A stretch of 64,000 nucleotides of DNA from Meghimatium bilineatum (Eukaryota > Mollusca > Gastropoda > Stylommatophora > Philomycidae), in the NCBI GenBank assembly GCA_034231615.1, contig CM067310.1, positions 3,454,510-3,518,509 of the forward strand, given 5' to 3'. The notes under the pieces are model-generated. The model was not told the origin of the DNA. It saw only the letters and a list, made by a program, of their open reading frames with translations, and ran no database searches. Positions 29,001-44,000 of the stretch are shown here, piece after piece. The first letter of the stretch is position 1. Each line of letters opens with the position of its first letter. The translations under genes and the position numbers were made by a program.

Positions 29001-32000
29001 GGTTGTCTCGTACAAATTTTGGCAATGGTGACATGTCGCAAACTTGTGTGGTTTGGTCACGTGATGAGGCATGATTCTCTTTCTAACGATATTTTGCAGG
29101 GAATCGTTGAAGATAAAAGAAGAAGAGGAGGTCAAAGAAAAGCATGGATTGACAATATTAAAGACTGGGTAGGATTAGTATTCCCCACACTCAAACAATG
29201 AACATTGCCACCGAAGACGGATGTGTCGGGCAATTGGCGCAAATAAAATGGCGACACAGCGCATTTCCATTCTCTGGAATACATCCTGTTGGAAATCTAG
29301 CAGGACTGTGATCCTGCTGTAAGGGAGATCCAGCTGTAAGGGAGATCCAGCGGCAGTTTGAGAATGAAATCTAGTACGACTGTGATCCTGCTGTAAGGGA
29401 GATCCAGCTGTAAGGGAGATCCAGCGGGAGTTTGAGAATGAAATCTAGTAGGACTGTGATCCAGCTGTAAGGGAGATCCAGCGGGAGTTTGAGAATGAAC
29501 GCTAAAGAAGAAGAAGAAACAAAGAACTAATAACAGAGAGGCATGGCAAAGTTTTTGTGTTGATGTTTCCGGAATGACATCCATACGAGCTTGAAGTTAT
29601 AGCTTTGATGATGAGTACACATTGGGGTCTAGCCTCATATTACCACTGCCAAGGCAAAGCAGGTAAAACCAGTGGGGGCTCCGTATGTATCCCAGAATCA
29701 TCACATCCTATCAGGAGTACAGCATATACTTCTGGGCCACCTAGTTAGTTCATCCTTCTGTCAAATCTGTTCACCCATCTGCAGTGATGGCACATCTAGC
29801 ATTCCCCATCACTTGTAGAAGTGAGCAATTTATGCAAATTTTTAAAAACAGAGTTATCAAACAATACCGAACCGAAACAGTTACCATGTACTGAACGACA
29901 CACAAAATAGGAGATCGGAGCACCTATCTGCATGTCCAAGTGCCACAATGATGATCTGACAACTAACAAGGCAGGTTTCTAACAAACAGAAGTGTTTAAA
30001 CAAATTCTTCAAAAATAGTGTTTGACTTACCTGTGATGCAGCCAGGCCCTACAAATCCTTCCTGGCACTGACAAACATCTGGCCTGATACATTTCCCACC
30101 ATTCTGACACTTGATTCTACACACAGCTTGTTGTTATTGTAGTCATTTAACCACATGGAGAAGAATTAAATATTCAATGCAAGGTCATTTCCTATTCAAG
30201 TTTAAGAAGGAAGGATAATGCAAATCCTTATATAACAAATCTTTAAATAATAATTCCATATATAACCATTTATTGTGAAAGTTTTGTAGAGGAGTTGGAC
30301 ACCCACTGTATTAAAACAAGAGCCACTGAACTGTCATATTGAGACATTAAGTCTGAGTTTTAAGTTAATATGTGTTTGTATATGATATAATGAATGTATT
30401 AGAGGGTCAACAAGAGCCGCTGTTAACAGTTGTGAAACTATATAAATAAGACCCACTGAACTATAGTTTTGAGGCATTAAGTATGAGTTTTAAGGTTAAT
30501 GGCCATGGCCACAGACAAAATTAAACACCATTTAGAAAAACAGGATCACCATCCATGTTAATTAACTTACATCAATCTTTGGTTTTGTCAATATTTCTAT
30601 ATGGTTGTGAAACCTGGACTCTAACTGTGGACTCAGAAGAATTCAGGCATTTGAAAACAAATGTTGTAACTAATGTTGGGTATATGCTATCATGAACATA
30701 AGACTAATGTGCTTGTGAATGACAGAATTAATGTATTTGCGGATCAACAAGAACCACCGTTAACAATCATGAAACTTTGTAAATGCCGGTGGTACAAGAT
30801 CATGACAAGACATTCCTCAATGACAAAAGCTATTCTTCAAGGTATGGTGGCGGGTAGAAGAAAATTAGGTGGACAGAAGAAGACATGGCTTGATAATATC
30901 AAAGACCAGACAGGGTGTGAAGTTTCCAAACTCATCAGGATGATAGAGATGAGTGGAGATCTTTTTGCATCAAATGTCTCAATGTTACACCCATATGATC
31001 CGGACGGGTTATAGGTTATTATTATTCAAAGGGTTTACAAAACAAAGAGGATTGACTGCACTGTACTCGGTTTCCCATATGTACTCGGTCACTCTCAAGG
31101 AAGCAGAAAGCTGTCTGCCAAGAGTACTACTCATAGCAAGTAACTCCGTAGCTTCAAGTGATAAATCACAGGGATCTCAGAAAAAATCCACCTTGTACAC
31201 AAGACAACACAAGTCAGATTCAAACACATGACCTCTTAAACACAAGGCGAACAGCTTAACCACTATGCTAGGGAGATCCCCAAGGGTTTATTATTATTAT
31301 AATTTTATAGTAAATTCTACATATAAAATTCTTATATAATAATTTCTTACATAACAAATCTGTACATAACAAACCCTTGCATAACAATTCCTTACATAAC
31401 ACATTTTTAAATAATAATAATCCCTAATATAGCAAATTCTTATATAGCAATTTCTTATCTAACAATTCCATATATAACAATCATTTACATAACAAATTCT
31501 TATTACATAACAATCCTTTACATAACAAATTCTTATTACATAACAATCCTTTACATAACAAATTCTTATTACATAACAATCGTTTACATAATAAATTCTT
31601 ATTACATAACAATCCTTTACATAACAAATTCTTATTACATAACAATCATTTACATAACAAATTCTTATTACATAACAATCATTTACATAACAAATTCTTA
31701 TTACATAACAATCATTTACATAACAAATTCTTATTACATAACAATCATTTACATAACAAATTCTTATTACATAATCATTTACATAACAAATTCTTATTAC
31801 ATAACAATCATTTACATAACAAATTCTTATTACATAACAATCATTTACATAACAAATTCTTATTACATAACAATCATTTACATAACAAATTCTTATTACA
31901 TAACAATCATTTACATAACAAATTCTTATTACATAACAATCATTTACATAACAAATTCTTATTACATAATCATTTACATAACAAATTCTTATTACATAAC

Positions 32001-35000
32001 AATCATTTACATAACAAATTCTTATTACATAACAATCATTTACATAACAAATTCTTATTACATAATCATTTACATAACAAATTCTTATTACATAACAATC
32101 ATTTACATAACAAATTCTTATTACATAACAATCATTTACATAACAAATTCTTATTACATAACAATCATTTACATAACAATTTCTTATTACATAACAATCC
32201 TTTACATAACAAATTCTTATTACATAACAATCATTTACATAACAAATTCTTATTACATAACAATCATTTACATAACAAATTCTTATTACATAACAATCCT
32301 TTACATAACAAATTCTTATTACATAACAATCATTTACATAACAAATTCTTATTACATAACAATCATTTACATAAATTCTTATTACATAACAATCATTTAC
32401 ATAACAATTTCTTATTACATAACAATCATTTACATAACAAATTCTTATTACATAACAATCCTTTACATAACAAATTCTTATTACATAACAATCGTTTACA
32501 TAATAAATTCTTATTACATAACAATCCTTTACATAACAAATTCTTATTACATAACAATCATTTACATAACAAATTCTTATTACATAACAATCATTTACAT
32601 AACAAATTCTTATTACATAACAATCATTTACATAACAAATTCTTATTACATAACAATCATTTACATAAATTCTTATTACATAACAATCATTTACATAACA
32701 AATTCTTATTACATAACAATCATTTACATAACAAATTCTTATTACATAATCATTTACATAACAAATTCTTATTACATAACAATCATTTACATAACAAATT
32801 CTTATTACATAACAATCATTTACATAACAAATTCTTATTACATAACAATCATTTACATAACAAATTCTTATTACATAACAATCATTTACATAACAAATTC
32901 TTATTACATAACAATCATTTACATAACAAATTCTTATTACATAACAATCATTTACATAACAAATTCTTATTACATAATCATTTACATAACAAATTCTTAT
33001 TACATAACAATCATTTACATAACAAATTCTTATTACATAACAATCATTTACATAACAATTTCTTATTACATAACAATCATTTACATAACAATTTCTTATT
33101 ACATAACAATCCTTTACATAACAAATTCTTATTACATAACAATCATTTACATAACAAATTCTTATTACATAACAATCATTTACATAACAAATTCTTATTA
33201 CATAACAATCATTTACATAACAAATTCTTATTACATAACAATCATTTACATAACAAATTCTTATTACATAACAATCATTTACATAACAAATTCTTATTAC
33301 ATAACAATCATTTACATAACAATTTCTTATATAATAACTCCTTATATAATACAATATACTTCAAGAGTGTTCTGAGCATGAAACGCTGAGGTAGACATAT
33401 TGGCCAGAGGAAACAACACTGGAATCAAAACTTTATGGGACACTGTATGAACTACAAAAGACAGTGAGTTTTATTAAGGAGACAGAATTACAGATATAGA
33501 CATGTTTCAAGTGAACGAAAGAAGAAGAAGAAGAAGAAAAAAACAATAAAAAGGAGACAGCGGTAAAATTATGTAAAGAATTGGTATATGAGGAATTATT
33601 ACACAAGGAATTGTTACATAATGATGTGTTATATAACGATGTGCTATGTAAGGAATTGTTATTCAAGGATGTGTTATATAAGAATAAGGGATTGTTCTAT
33701 AAGGATAAGTAATTGTTCTATAAGGATAAGTAATTGTTCTATAAGGATAAGTAATTGTTCTATAAGGATAAGTAATTGTTCTATAAGGATAAGTAATTGT
33801 TCTATAAGGATAAGGAATTGTTCTATAAGGATAAGTAATTGTTCTATAAGGATAAGGAATTGTTCTATAAGGATAAGTAATTGTTCTATAAGGATAAGTA
33901 ATTGTTCTATAAGGATAAGTAATTGTTCTATAAGGATAAGTAATTGTTCTATAAGGATAAGTAATTGTTCTATAAGGATAAGTAATTGTTCTATAAGGAT
34001 AAGTAATTGTTCTATAAGGATAAGTAATTGTTCTATAAGGATAAGTAATTGTTCTATAAGGATAAGTAATTGTTCTATAAGGATAAGGAATTGTTCTATA
34101 AGGATAAGGAATTGTTCTATAAGGATAAGGAATTGTTCTATAAGGATAAGGAATTGTTCTATAAGGATAAGGAATTGTTCTATAAGGATTTGTTAAATAT
34201 AAAATTATAGAACAACAAAAAAAAGGCAAGAAAGATAACAAAAAGCATTAATTGTAATAAATATAGATAACATAAACATCTATCATGGCGTGGACAATGG
34301 AGAGTCCAGAATTTGTAATGGCCAATGGGCCTTTATCAAGAAACATAAACACAACATAAGAGAAACCATAAATGATAAATAAATTAGAAAGTCCTAAAGA
34401 AAAACTATAAATCAAAATATGTTATATCTCACTGCGGACATGGAGAGATGACCGCAGGCTTTCAAATACAAATTTTACAGCTCAGAGCACAGGTAAAACG
34501 ATCAGGGAAGAGAGTGGAACCTTTGCTGTGACTATGAGTAGCATGACCATGGAGATTATGGCGGTGACCAGGGCATTTGAGTGAGTATGCACACAGAATG
34601 TAACACAGATCTACATCTTGAGTGACTCTATGAGTATTATTAGGAAGATACAAGTGGGTCTCGTTCGTGAACAGTGGATTGAGGCCTTAAGAAAGGTGAG
34701 GTTCAAAGTAGTTACATTTATTTTCATGCCAGGACATGTGGATATACATGGCAATGAAAGCATATATTAGCTGGCATCATGCATGATTCTGGTACAGGGC
34801 AATGGGGCAATGGATCGAGCTGACATTTTGAACTCCATAAGAGATATAGCACGCGAGAGTGAGACTAGTGTGGATAATGATTACTTTTCAATGGCCATGA
34901 TTAAAGATCAGGTTTGAAATGCGGTGTTGCTAAAAGTGAACATTTTGGAGGCACATAAGAATGATGGTCAACCAGCAGAGGACCAGTACTGTCAGCAGAA

Positions 35001-38000
35001 CTAAAATGGTGGATACACTCAGGGAGAGATCGGAACAACTATGGACGTGTCCAGTTTGCAGTAATGATGACCCGACGACTAACTAACTCCACCTACTCAG
35101 TGCTAAGCAGTATATTTCTGCCCACCTTGCAATCACAGAGGGTGCATGCAAAAGAATAAAAACACTCAAAAAAGTAAACACAACACAGCATGAAAAACAA
35201 AATTATGATGCTTCCTCATAAACAGTTTCTCTATATATAAGCAAGTTATCTACTAAGGTTCTCTGATTCTTCAGTGGTTTGTCTAGTGGGCCAATAGTGA
35301 CATAAGACATTCTACATGGGAGGTTGGTCAGGTGGGCCAACATTCTTGCAGACGTTCAATGTGGGTGGTTTGTCTGATGGGCCATTGATGAGACCCACAG
35401 ACATTCCACATGCATGGTTTATCTGGTGGGCCAGTGGTGAGACCTACAGATATTCCACATGTGGAGAAGTGTTATTGATATTGATGAGACCCACAGGCAT
35501 TCCACATGTGGAGGAGTTTTATTGACACTGATGAGACCCACAGACATTCCACATGTGGAGAAGTGTTATTGAACATTCACAAATCAACAATCACAAAAGT
35601 CCAAATACTATTCACAATACTAGTATGTACTCACAAATATGACAGAATCTTCCAGTCCACCCTGATGGACAAACACACGTGTTATGCCTCTGGCACACTC
35701 CATCATTGGCACAGGGTGGCATGCATACAGGGCTACATGTTTCCCCAGAGTATCCAACAGGACAGAGACATTTATTTGGACCAATACAAACTCCATTATT
35801 TTGGCAAGCAGGTTGACATGTAGCTGAGAAGTACACAATAAATGTACAATTGACAGGTTTGTAGAAAATTGGTAAAAATCTGCAAATATTGATGTTTTCG
35901 TTGTTTTTTTTAAGGTCAGCAGAAAGTACTGTTGACATAGGCTGCTATCAACAGTAAAAGCCTATAAGCAGAATAAAAACAAGCCTTCAAGCATGACGAT
36001 TGTGATTATGTCTGTGATTTTCATTGGCCACTATGTATATACTTTGTGTTGCCGCCAACGTCGACCAATGAGATGTACACATCGCAATCATAACGTGAAG
36101 ACTGTAGGCCATTACTGTTGATAGCCATAGTTGGCAGTAGTGAAACTGTAAACTTAATAGTTTGGTTATAACAAGACACCATTTACTTTCAAAGATTATC
36201 ATGAAGGAAACAGTTGAGGGTTCAAGAAGAAGAGGTGCAAAGAGAAAATCTTGGCTTGATAACATCAAGGAATTGTCAGATTGTACTTTTTCCACACAGA
36301 TTTGTATGTCTGAGGATATAGATGCTTAGTGCGTTGTTTCAGCTAATGGCTCCATGTGGATGCTTGGTGGGTTGTTTCAGCTAATGGCTCGATGTGGATG
36401 CTTGGTGGGTTGTTTCAGCTAATGGCTCCATGTGGATGCTTGGTGGGTTGTTTCAGCTAATGGCTCGATGTGGATGCTTGGTGGGTTGTTTCAGCTAATG
36501 GCTCGATGTGGATGGTTGGTGGGTTGTTTCAGCTAATGGCTCCATGTGGATGCTTGGTGGGTTGTTAAGTTAACTAAGTTAAACTAAACTAGACTAACTG
36601 TATGAGTTGGGTATCTATTTATACAGCTGGGTCAACTGGAGAGTAGGTGTTTTTAGAGCTTAACCCAGGGATTCTAGATTCTCAAAGTATGCTGCACAAG
36701 ATAGAAAAGTGTATGATCAGAAATGAATGGGTCACTCTTACCAACAATGTGCAGAGAATTACATTGATCTACTATCCAGGTCATGCTGGGGTCAGGGGAA
36801 ACGAAAGAGCTGATGTGTTGGCTGGTAAAGCTTTGGTGAATGGCATTGAGATAAGAAGAGACAGGATTGAATTGATTAGAGCAGTCACGGATACCCTACG
36901 AGAAGATGAGGTAGAACGAGACAATGTTCATATTGAGAGAATGGTAGAAATGGGAGTGACTAGAGGCGATGGGAGAAAGTGCTCTCTCTCCGGAAAGATC
37001 AGAAGAACTCGTAATCAGCAACTGACTGGGACACTGAGCTTATACACTTTTAGCTGGCTGACAGAACGGCAAGCCGAGCATATATGGGAATGCCCCCACT
37101 GTTGTGATGCTTGTTCCTAATCAAGAATCAAGAGCTTAACCCAAGACTCCTAGATACAAAATAAGTGTACTAGCTACTATGCTAATCTCCAGTCAAGAGA
37201 TCACACTGTTTTACAATCATAAATTCCACTTACGTTGACAAGTTAGGAAATTATTGGAATCTTTACGCAACTGGTAGTTAGGAAAACATTCACATTGGAA
37301 CTCTCCTGGGAGATTTATGCAGACGTGAGCACAGCCGGCATTAAGTACCTGACACTCATCAACATCTGCAATGAAATAAATGTGCAAAAATTAGATAAAT
37401 ATGTGATATAACGTACATTTTTGTGATATCGACTAGACTGACAATCATTAGAATGGGGTGGGGGAGGGAGGGGGATAAAGATCTGCATGGGGCAAAATAT
37501 GCAGGTTTATTTCTAATCGGGGTTTTCCCCGATACCACAAATGACTGCCAGACACCGAAATTTCATTCTTTGACAGAATAAAGTGTGATAGTTCGAGGTC
37601 AAGTTGACTTTCAACAATGAGGACAAAACATTGTTTCAACATCTCACTCTCTGTATGTTGTTATCTCACTCTCTGTCTGCCATTATCTCACTCTCTGTCT
37701 GCCGTTATCTCACTCTGTGTATGTTGTTATCTCACTCTGTGTATGTTGTTATCTCACTCTCTGTATGTTGTTATCTCACTCTCTGTATGTTGTTATCTCA
37801 CTCTCTGTATGTTGTTATCTCACTCTCTGTATGTTGTTATCTCACTCTCTGTATGTTGTTATCTCACTCTGTGTATGTTGTTATCTCACTCTGTGTATGT
37901 TGTTATCTCACTCTGTATGTTGTTATCTCACTCTCTGTATGTTGTTATCTCACTCTCTGTATGTTGTTATCTCACTCTCTGTATGTTGTTATCTCACTCT

Positions 38001-41000
38001 CTGTATGTTGTTATCTCACTCTCTGTATGTTGTTATCTCACTCTCTGTATGTTGTTATCTCACTCTCTGTCCGATGTTATCATTACTATCATTTATCATA
38101 TATTAATGTTTGAACTGAAATATAAATATATATTGTGCTGTTTTATCATCAGGTCACTTTATTTATTTGTGGAAATTTATGATAGTTTACATTTAATCTC
38201 ACCATCACATCTCTCTCACTTCACATTTAAGCTCACCATCACATCTCTCTCACTTCACATTTAATCTCATCATCAGATCTCTCTCACTTCACATTTAAGC
38301 TCATCATTACTATTATCTTTGTCTCATTATTTAAACCTTCTATTTATGTTACCATTTTTTTCCTACTCCTAAACCTTACCATCACACGTCTTTCCATCGT
38401 GATTAAGTGTGTAGCCCTGCCCACACTTGCAGTACAGTTCTCCTGATTCATAAGTTTTACATTCCTGTGCACAGCCACCATTATTTTGATCACATCTGGT
38501 AATCGCTACACACAAAAATGAAACACATTTGTATATATTCAATCATCTTCTGAAGCAGTGTCAACCTATCGAGACTAAAAACTGTACAAAAAGTTCTAAA
38601 AAAAACCATACACAATCATGTTCTGAAGCAGTGTCAACCTATCGAGACTAAAAACTGTACAAAAAGTTCTAAAAAAACCATACACAATCATGTTCTGAAG
38701 CAGTGTCAACCTATCGAGACTAAAAACTGTACTAAAAGTTCTAAAAAAACCATACACAAGCATCTTCTCAAGTCAATTACATTAAACATGTAGCTGGTCA
38801 TGGTCATTGTAGATACCCCCACAATTTGGTTTGCAGAGATGCTTCTGTAAGCCAGTTTGTCGTTCTGTTAGTATGTTGTGGCTATCCTTGTGTCCCACCT
38901 TGACATGGTGCAGCTGCTTGTGTCTAACTAGACTCAGCTACCCTCACCTCTAGATACTCTCATTTCTAACATTCTCTGTATGTGTACGTTCTCAGCTTCA
39001 TGACATCATCTTCATCTTGAAATGAATTTATTACTGCCTTGATCAAGTCTGCTTTATCTCATCTCAGCAATGAGCCATCTATCATGGCATGGGCTGTAAA
39101 TAAGTCAGCTCTCTCATTTTCTCTGACCCCAGCATGACCAGGGCAGTATATCCATGTAATTCTCTGGACAATTGAGTTGTTCAATAAGTCCCACCATTCT
39201 TTTCTTAGCGTGAACTTTTCTATCTTGCGTAGCATGCTTTGAGAGTCTGTGTTACCGAGTGTGTTGATGTATCAGTTATCAACCAATTAAGTGCTGCTGT
39301 AACTCCCTCTATCTCCATCCTCATGCTTGATGTGACAGTGGAATATGCTTAAGATTTCTCAACCAACTTCTCGCCATTTCTGTAGACAACAAAACCCCAA
39401 CCACTTTTATTTGTGTTTCTGTTAAAGGATCTATCTGTGCATATAATTATGTCTTGTGATTTCGAGTGTAGCTAGGTGAGTTCATGCACTGTAACCTGTC
39501 ACCCGTTCAGTTTCGACACATTTTATCTAGTTGTATTATTACTTTAGTCTGTGATTTCTTCTCAATGTCTACCTCCACCCATTCACTGCCCTTTCCTATT
39601 TTTTCAAGTTCACATACTCTAGGCAGTGTGTCTTCAGGCTCTGCAATCCATGATCTTCTGCACTTGATTCATTTTCCCTTTGACTCATCTAGACATTGGT
39701 GTGTCTTCAGGCTCTGCAATCCATGATCTTCTGCACTTGATTCATTTTCCCTTTGACTCATCTAGACATTGGTGTGTCTTCAGGCTCTGCAATCCATGAT
39801 CTTCTGCACTTGATTCATTTTCCCTTTGACTCATCTAGACATTGGTGTGTCTTCAGGCTCTGCAATCCATGATCTTCTGCACTTGATTCATTTTCCCTTT
39901 GACTCATCTAGACATTGGTGTGTCTTCAGGCTCTGCAATCCATGATCTTCTGCACTTGATTCATTTTCCCTTTGACTCATCTAGACATTGGTGTGTCTTC
40001 AGGCTCTGCAATCCATGATCTTCTGCACTTGATTGATTTTCCCTGTGACTCATCTAGACATTGGTGTGTCTTCAGGCTCTGCAATCCATGATCTTCTGCA
40101 CTTGATTCATTTTCCCTTTGACTCATCTAGACATTCATGTGTGCTAAGAGTTTACTCATAAGGAAGACCATGTTCTGGAAAGAATATGTTACATGATGAT
40201 TATCTTCAGTTAAAATAAAAACCTGCACAAGAATGTCCGTCAAAGTCCAATACAAATCCAGTTTCACAACCGCAGATAAATGACCCTTCTGTGTTGTTGC
40301 AGAGTTGCTGGCAGTTATGTCTCTTCATGAGGCACTCATCCATGTCTGTAAGGTATACACAGAGTTGAGGGTTAGGTTTAAAGTAAATATACTTTTGATG
40401 GTAAGTCTCTTGAAGAAATACTAATGGTGATAGTAAGTCTAAAAAGAATGTACGGTACACATTTTATGGTGAATATCTATAAGATAATTATAAATTTGAC
40501 AGTGAGTCTCTAAAAGAAATGTATAATGTTGATAGTAAGATTACTAAAAAAAGTTTACTTACCAACATCAGAAAGAAAACAGTCCATATTTATTGGCCAC
40601 ATCATGAGTTAAGGATGTTTGAGAGACAACGTAATAACAGGCAAAAACTGAGTTAAATGGACACAGATGGCAACAAAGAGAGAAGATACTGGATGGTTTA
40701 ACATTTAATGCATGGAAGTGTGTTGACAATGGAACTGTTACACAACAGTGCAACTCTTACACAACCGGTGGAACTCTTACACAACAGTGGAACTCTTACA
40801 CAACAGTGCAACTCTTACACAACAGTGGAACTCTTACACAACAGTGGAACTCTTACACAACAGTGGAACTCTTACACAACAGTGGAACTCTTACACAACA
40901 GTGGAACTCTTACACAACAGTGGAACTCTTACACAACAGTGGAACTCTTACACAACAGTGGAACTCTTACACAACAGTGGAACTCTTACACAACAGTGCA

Positions 41001-44000
41001 ACTCTTACACAACAGTGCAACTCTTACACAACAGTGCAACTCTTACACAACAGTGCAACTCTTACACAACAGTGCAACTCTTACACAACAGTGCAACTCT
41101 TACACAACAGTGCAACTCTTACACAACAGTGGAGATAGAAGTTATGAAGATTAATTAATGACTACGCTGCCCAGGCATGAGTCCATGGACCGCTGGATCA
41201 ACAACCAACTACATCGCTCTCTACAAATCCAATCTACGGTAGAGATTTCCAATTCAAAGTTCTGTTACACTATTATGTTGAGTATTGCTATCTGGTATGT
41301 ACTGCATGTGTGGCAACTGGGGACTGGACTTCTAGTTCAGGGAGCAAAAGATAGGACTGCTGTCTTCTTTCCAAGTATGTCATAAGAGGCGACTAAGGAA
41401 AGTTTGGGATAGGCTGGCAACCTGTTACCTTTGAAAACATCATTGTTGTCCCATCTTGTCTCAATTTTTTACTTTTATCTTCTAGCAAATAATATCCGTG
41501 GATGGCGAAGAGATGCAAAGCAGCAAACATTGCACCTTTGTCCTTTTATGGTTCAGCCCTAGGTGATTGGAAATACTAGATGTGCCATTGCCACTGTGAA
41601 GGGTTTTGATGATGGCTGGTATCGGCACCGGTGAAACAGAAACGGTTTTGATGATGGCTGGTATCGGCACCGGTGAAACAGAAACGGTTTTGATGATGGC
41701 TGGTATCGGCACCGGTGAAACAGAAACGGTTTTGATGATGGCTGGTATCGGCACCGGTGAAACAGAAACGGTTTTGATGATGGCTGGTATTGGCACCGGT
41801 GAAACAGAAACGGTTTTGATGATAATGAACAGAAAGGTTTTTGTGATGTCACCTGCTTGTCGAGACCAATCAATGTATTGAGAGATACCACAACTTTTTG
41901 ACTTCTCTTCTTCTTCTTCTGCGTTCATTCTCAAACTCCTGCAGATTAGCAGGATGTAGAATGGAATGCATTGTCATGGTTTACAGCATTGCTGCGATAT
42001 CTGCGCCTTTCTGCCTGACACATCCGACTTCAGCATGGCTTTGGGTCACTGACCCTATATGGGATGGGACAGCCAACCATCCCATAACCTCCTTCGTCGC
42101 CTTTTACGATATGCGTGGAAGGTAAACTGTGTTGCTATTCTTTGCTCCCCCTTCGGGCCCAGTAACACATGGGCGTTGACTTCTCTATTTGAGCTAATTA
42201 CACTTAAAAGAGGGATTCCAGGAAAGATGTCTCCCTGTAAGTTCACTCCTTCTCCCTGCACGACTGAGAACAGATCAAGAGACCTTGAGTTGCGTCTGTT
42301 GATCAAGCACTTCTTGTCTGGTCCATCGATCAGAAACTTCTACCGTGTCATCTAAACAACCCTCTAGTTCTCTCACCGCTAAGTTTAGAACACTAGGTGC
42401 CTTCTTATTCTGCAATGCACACACTATAAGAGCATGATGGGAAATAAACATGGACGATTGTTGTCCATGACTATAAATGGCTACCTCGATGTGGACATTA
42501 GTCGACAGTGGGTTTCTATAGATTACATTTGTCCAAATTTGTCGACCTGGGATTTATAAGAAGTGCTGATCAAGAGACTAGCTACCCCATTCTACAGAGA
42601 AATCTATGCCAGAACACTAAACAAACACGAAGAAAGAAGAAGAAAGATGAAGATGATGACGTGTAGCTTACCAGCACAATTTTGTTCATCTGCATGTAGA
42701 TGATATCCATCTTCACACTCACAAGTAAAGCTGCCTTGTAAATTGATGCACTCTTGGCTACAGCGACCATTATCAGCAGAACACTCATCCACATCTGCCA
42801 TGTTAAATGTAGAAAGAGAAGTGTTATACACTTTAAAAAAGTTGAGTTTAACTAAAATTCACTCTGAAAGTTGAGTTTAACTAAAATTCACTCTGAAAGT
42901 TGAGTTTAACTAAAATTCACTCTGAAAGTTGAGTTTAACTAAAATTCACTCTGAAAGTTGATATTGAAAGTCCCATACCTAAAATTCACTCTGAAAGTTG
43001 ATATTGAAAGTCCCATACCTAAAATTCACACTAAAAGCTATACACTTAAAAGTCACACATCTAAAATTCACACTGAAAGTTATATACTTAAGTCACACAT
43101 CTAAAATTCACTCAGAAAGTTGAGTTTAAAAGTCACACATCTAAAATTCACACTGAAAGTTATACACTTAAGTCACACATCTAAAATTCACTCAGAAAGT
43201 TGAGTTTAAAAGTCACACATCTAAAATTCACACTGAAAGTTATACACTTAAGTCACACATCTAAAATTCACTCAGAAAGCTGAGCTAACAAACCAGACTT
43301 TTAGTTTGTTAACTTGAAGTTAATATACACCTGATAATCACATGCAGCAGGCAATTGTACATTTTGACCGTTCAGAAAGCAGTGGTAAATTACTGAATGT
43401 ATTTATATTGCCTATAGAACCATTTTATAGACAAAGAATGCTGGGTGGAATCTATGTCCTGAATAGGATATGCTACCAATTTTTAATCGTGGACAAACAC
43501 TGATAAGTTCTGATAAAATACAACATGTCAATATATAGATCTTCTTGCCTTCGCATGTCATGTTGTCTGCTCCAATTTGAAAACCCTCATAACATGAACA
43601 AATGAATGTGCCAGAAAGGTTTTCACATAGCTGCTGGCAACCACCATTCTTGTCTTGACATTCATTGACATCTGAAATAGCCACCAATGAAACTATTGAC
43701 ATCTCTGAAATAGCCACCAATAAAACAAATGATAAGTTTGTGTTTGAATTCTCAATGTGCCAAATTTTGAAGGAGTGAAGTGAATGAAAGAGGATGAATT
43801 GCATCAACTACAACTTATTGAAGAGTCTATTACATCATAAGGTGAAGCGAACAAAAGAAGATTAAATGCATCAGCTACAGCTTATTGAAGAGTCTATTAC
43901 ATCATAAGGTGAAGCGAACAAAAGAAGATTAAATGCATCAACTACAATTTATTGAAGAGTCTATTACATCATAAGGTGAAGCGAACAAAAGAAGATTAAA

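Noticed and set aside
28964-29034. [10 protein letters not shown] segment upstream of the 18-bp array as an extra EGF exon
   Set aside because: It resembles a calcium-binding start, but no further cysteines follow; it is antisense to a LINE relic and arises by chance.
31459-33354. 631-codon frame of [11 protein letters not shown] repeats as a protein gene
   Set aside because: Minisatellite in an intron with no start context, signal or conserved variation. Kept only as a finding.
37604-38264. Frames through the 22-bp array on the plus strand
   Set aside because: Open by composition only; three frames carry the same peptide in turn.
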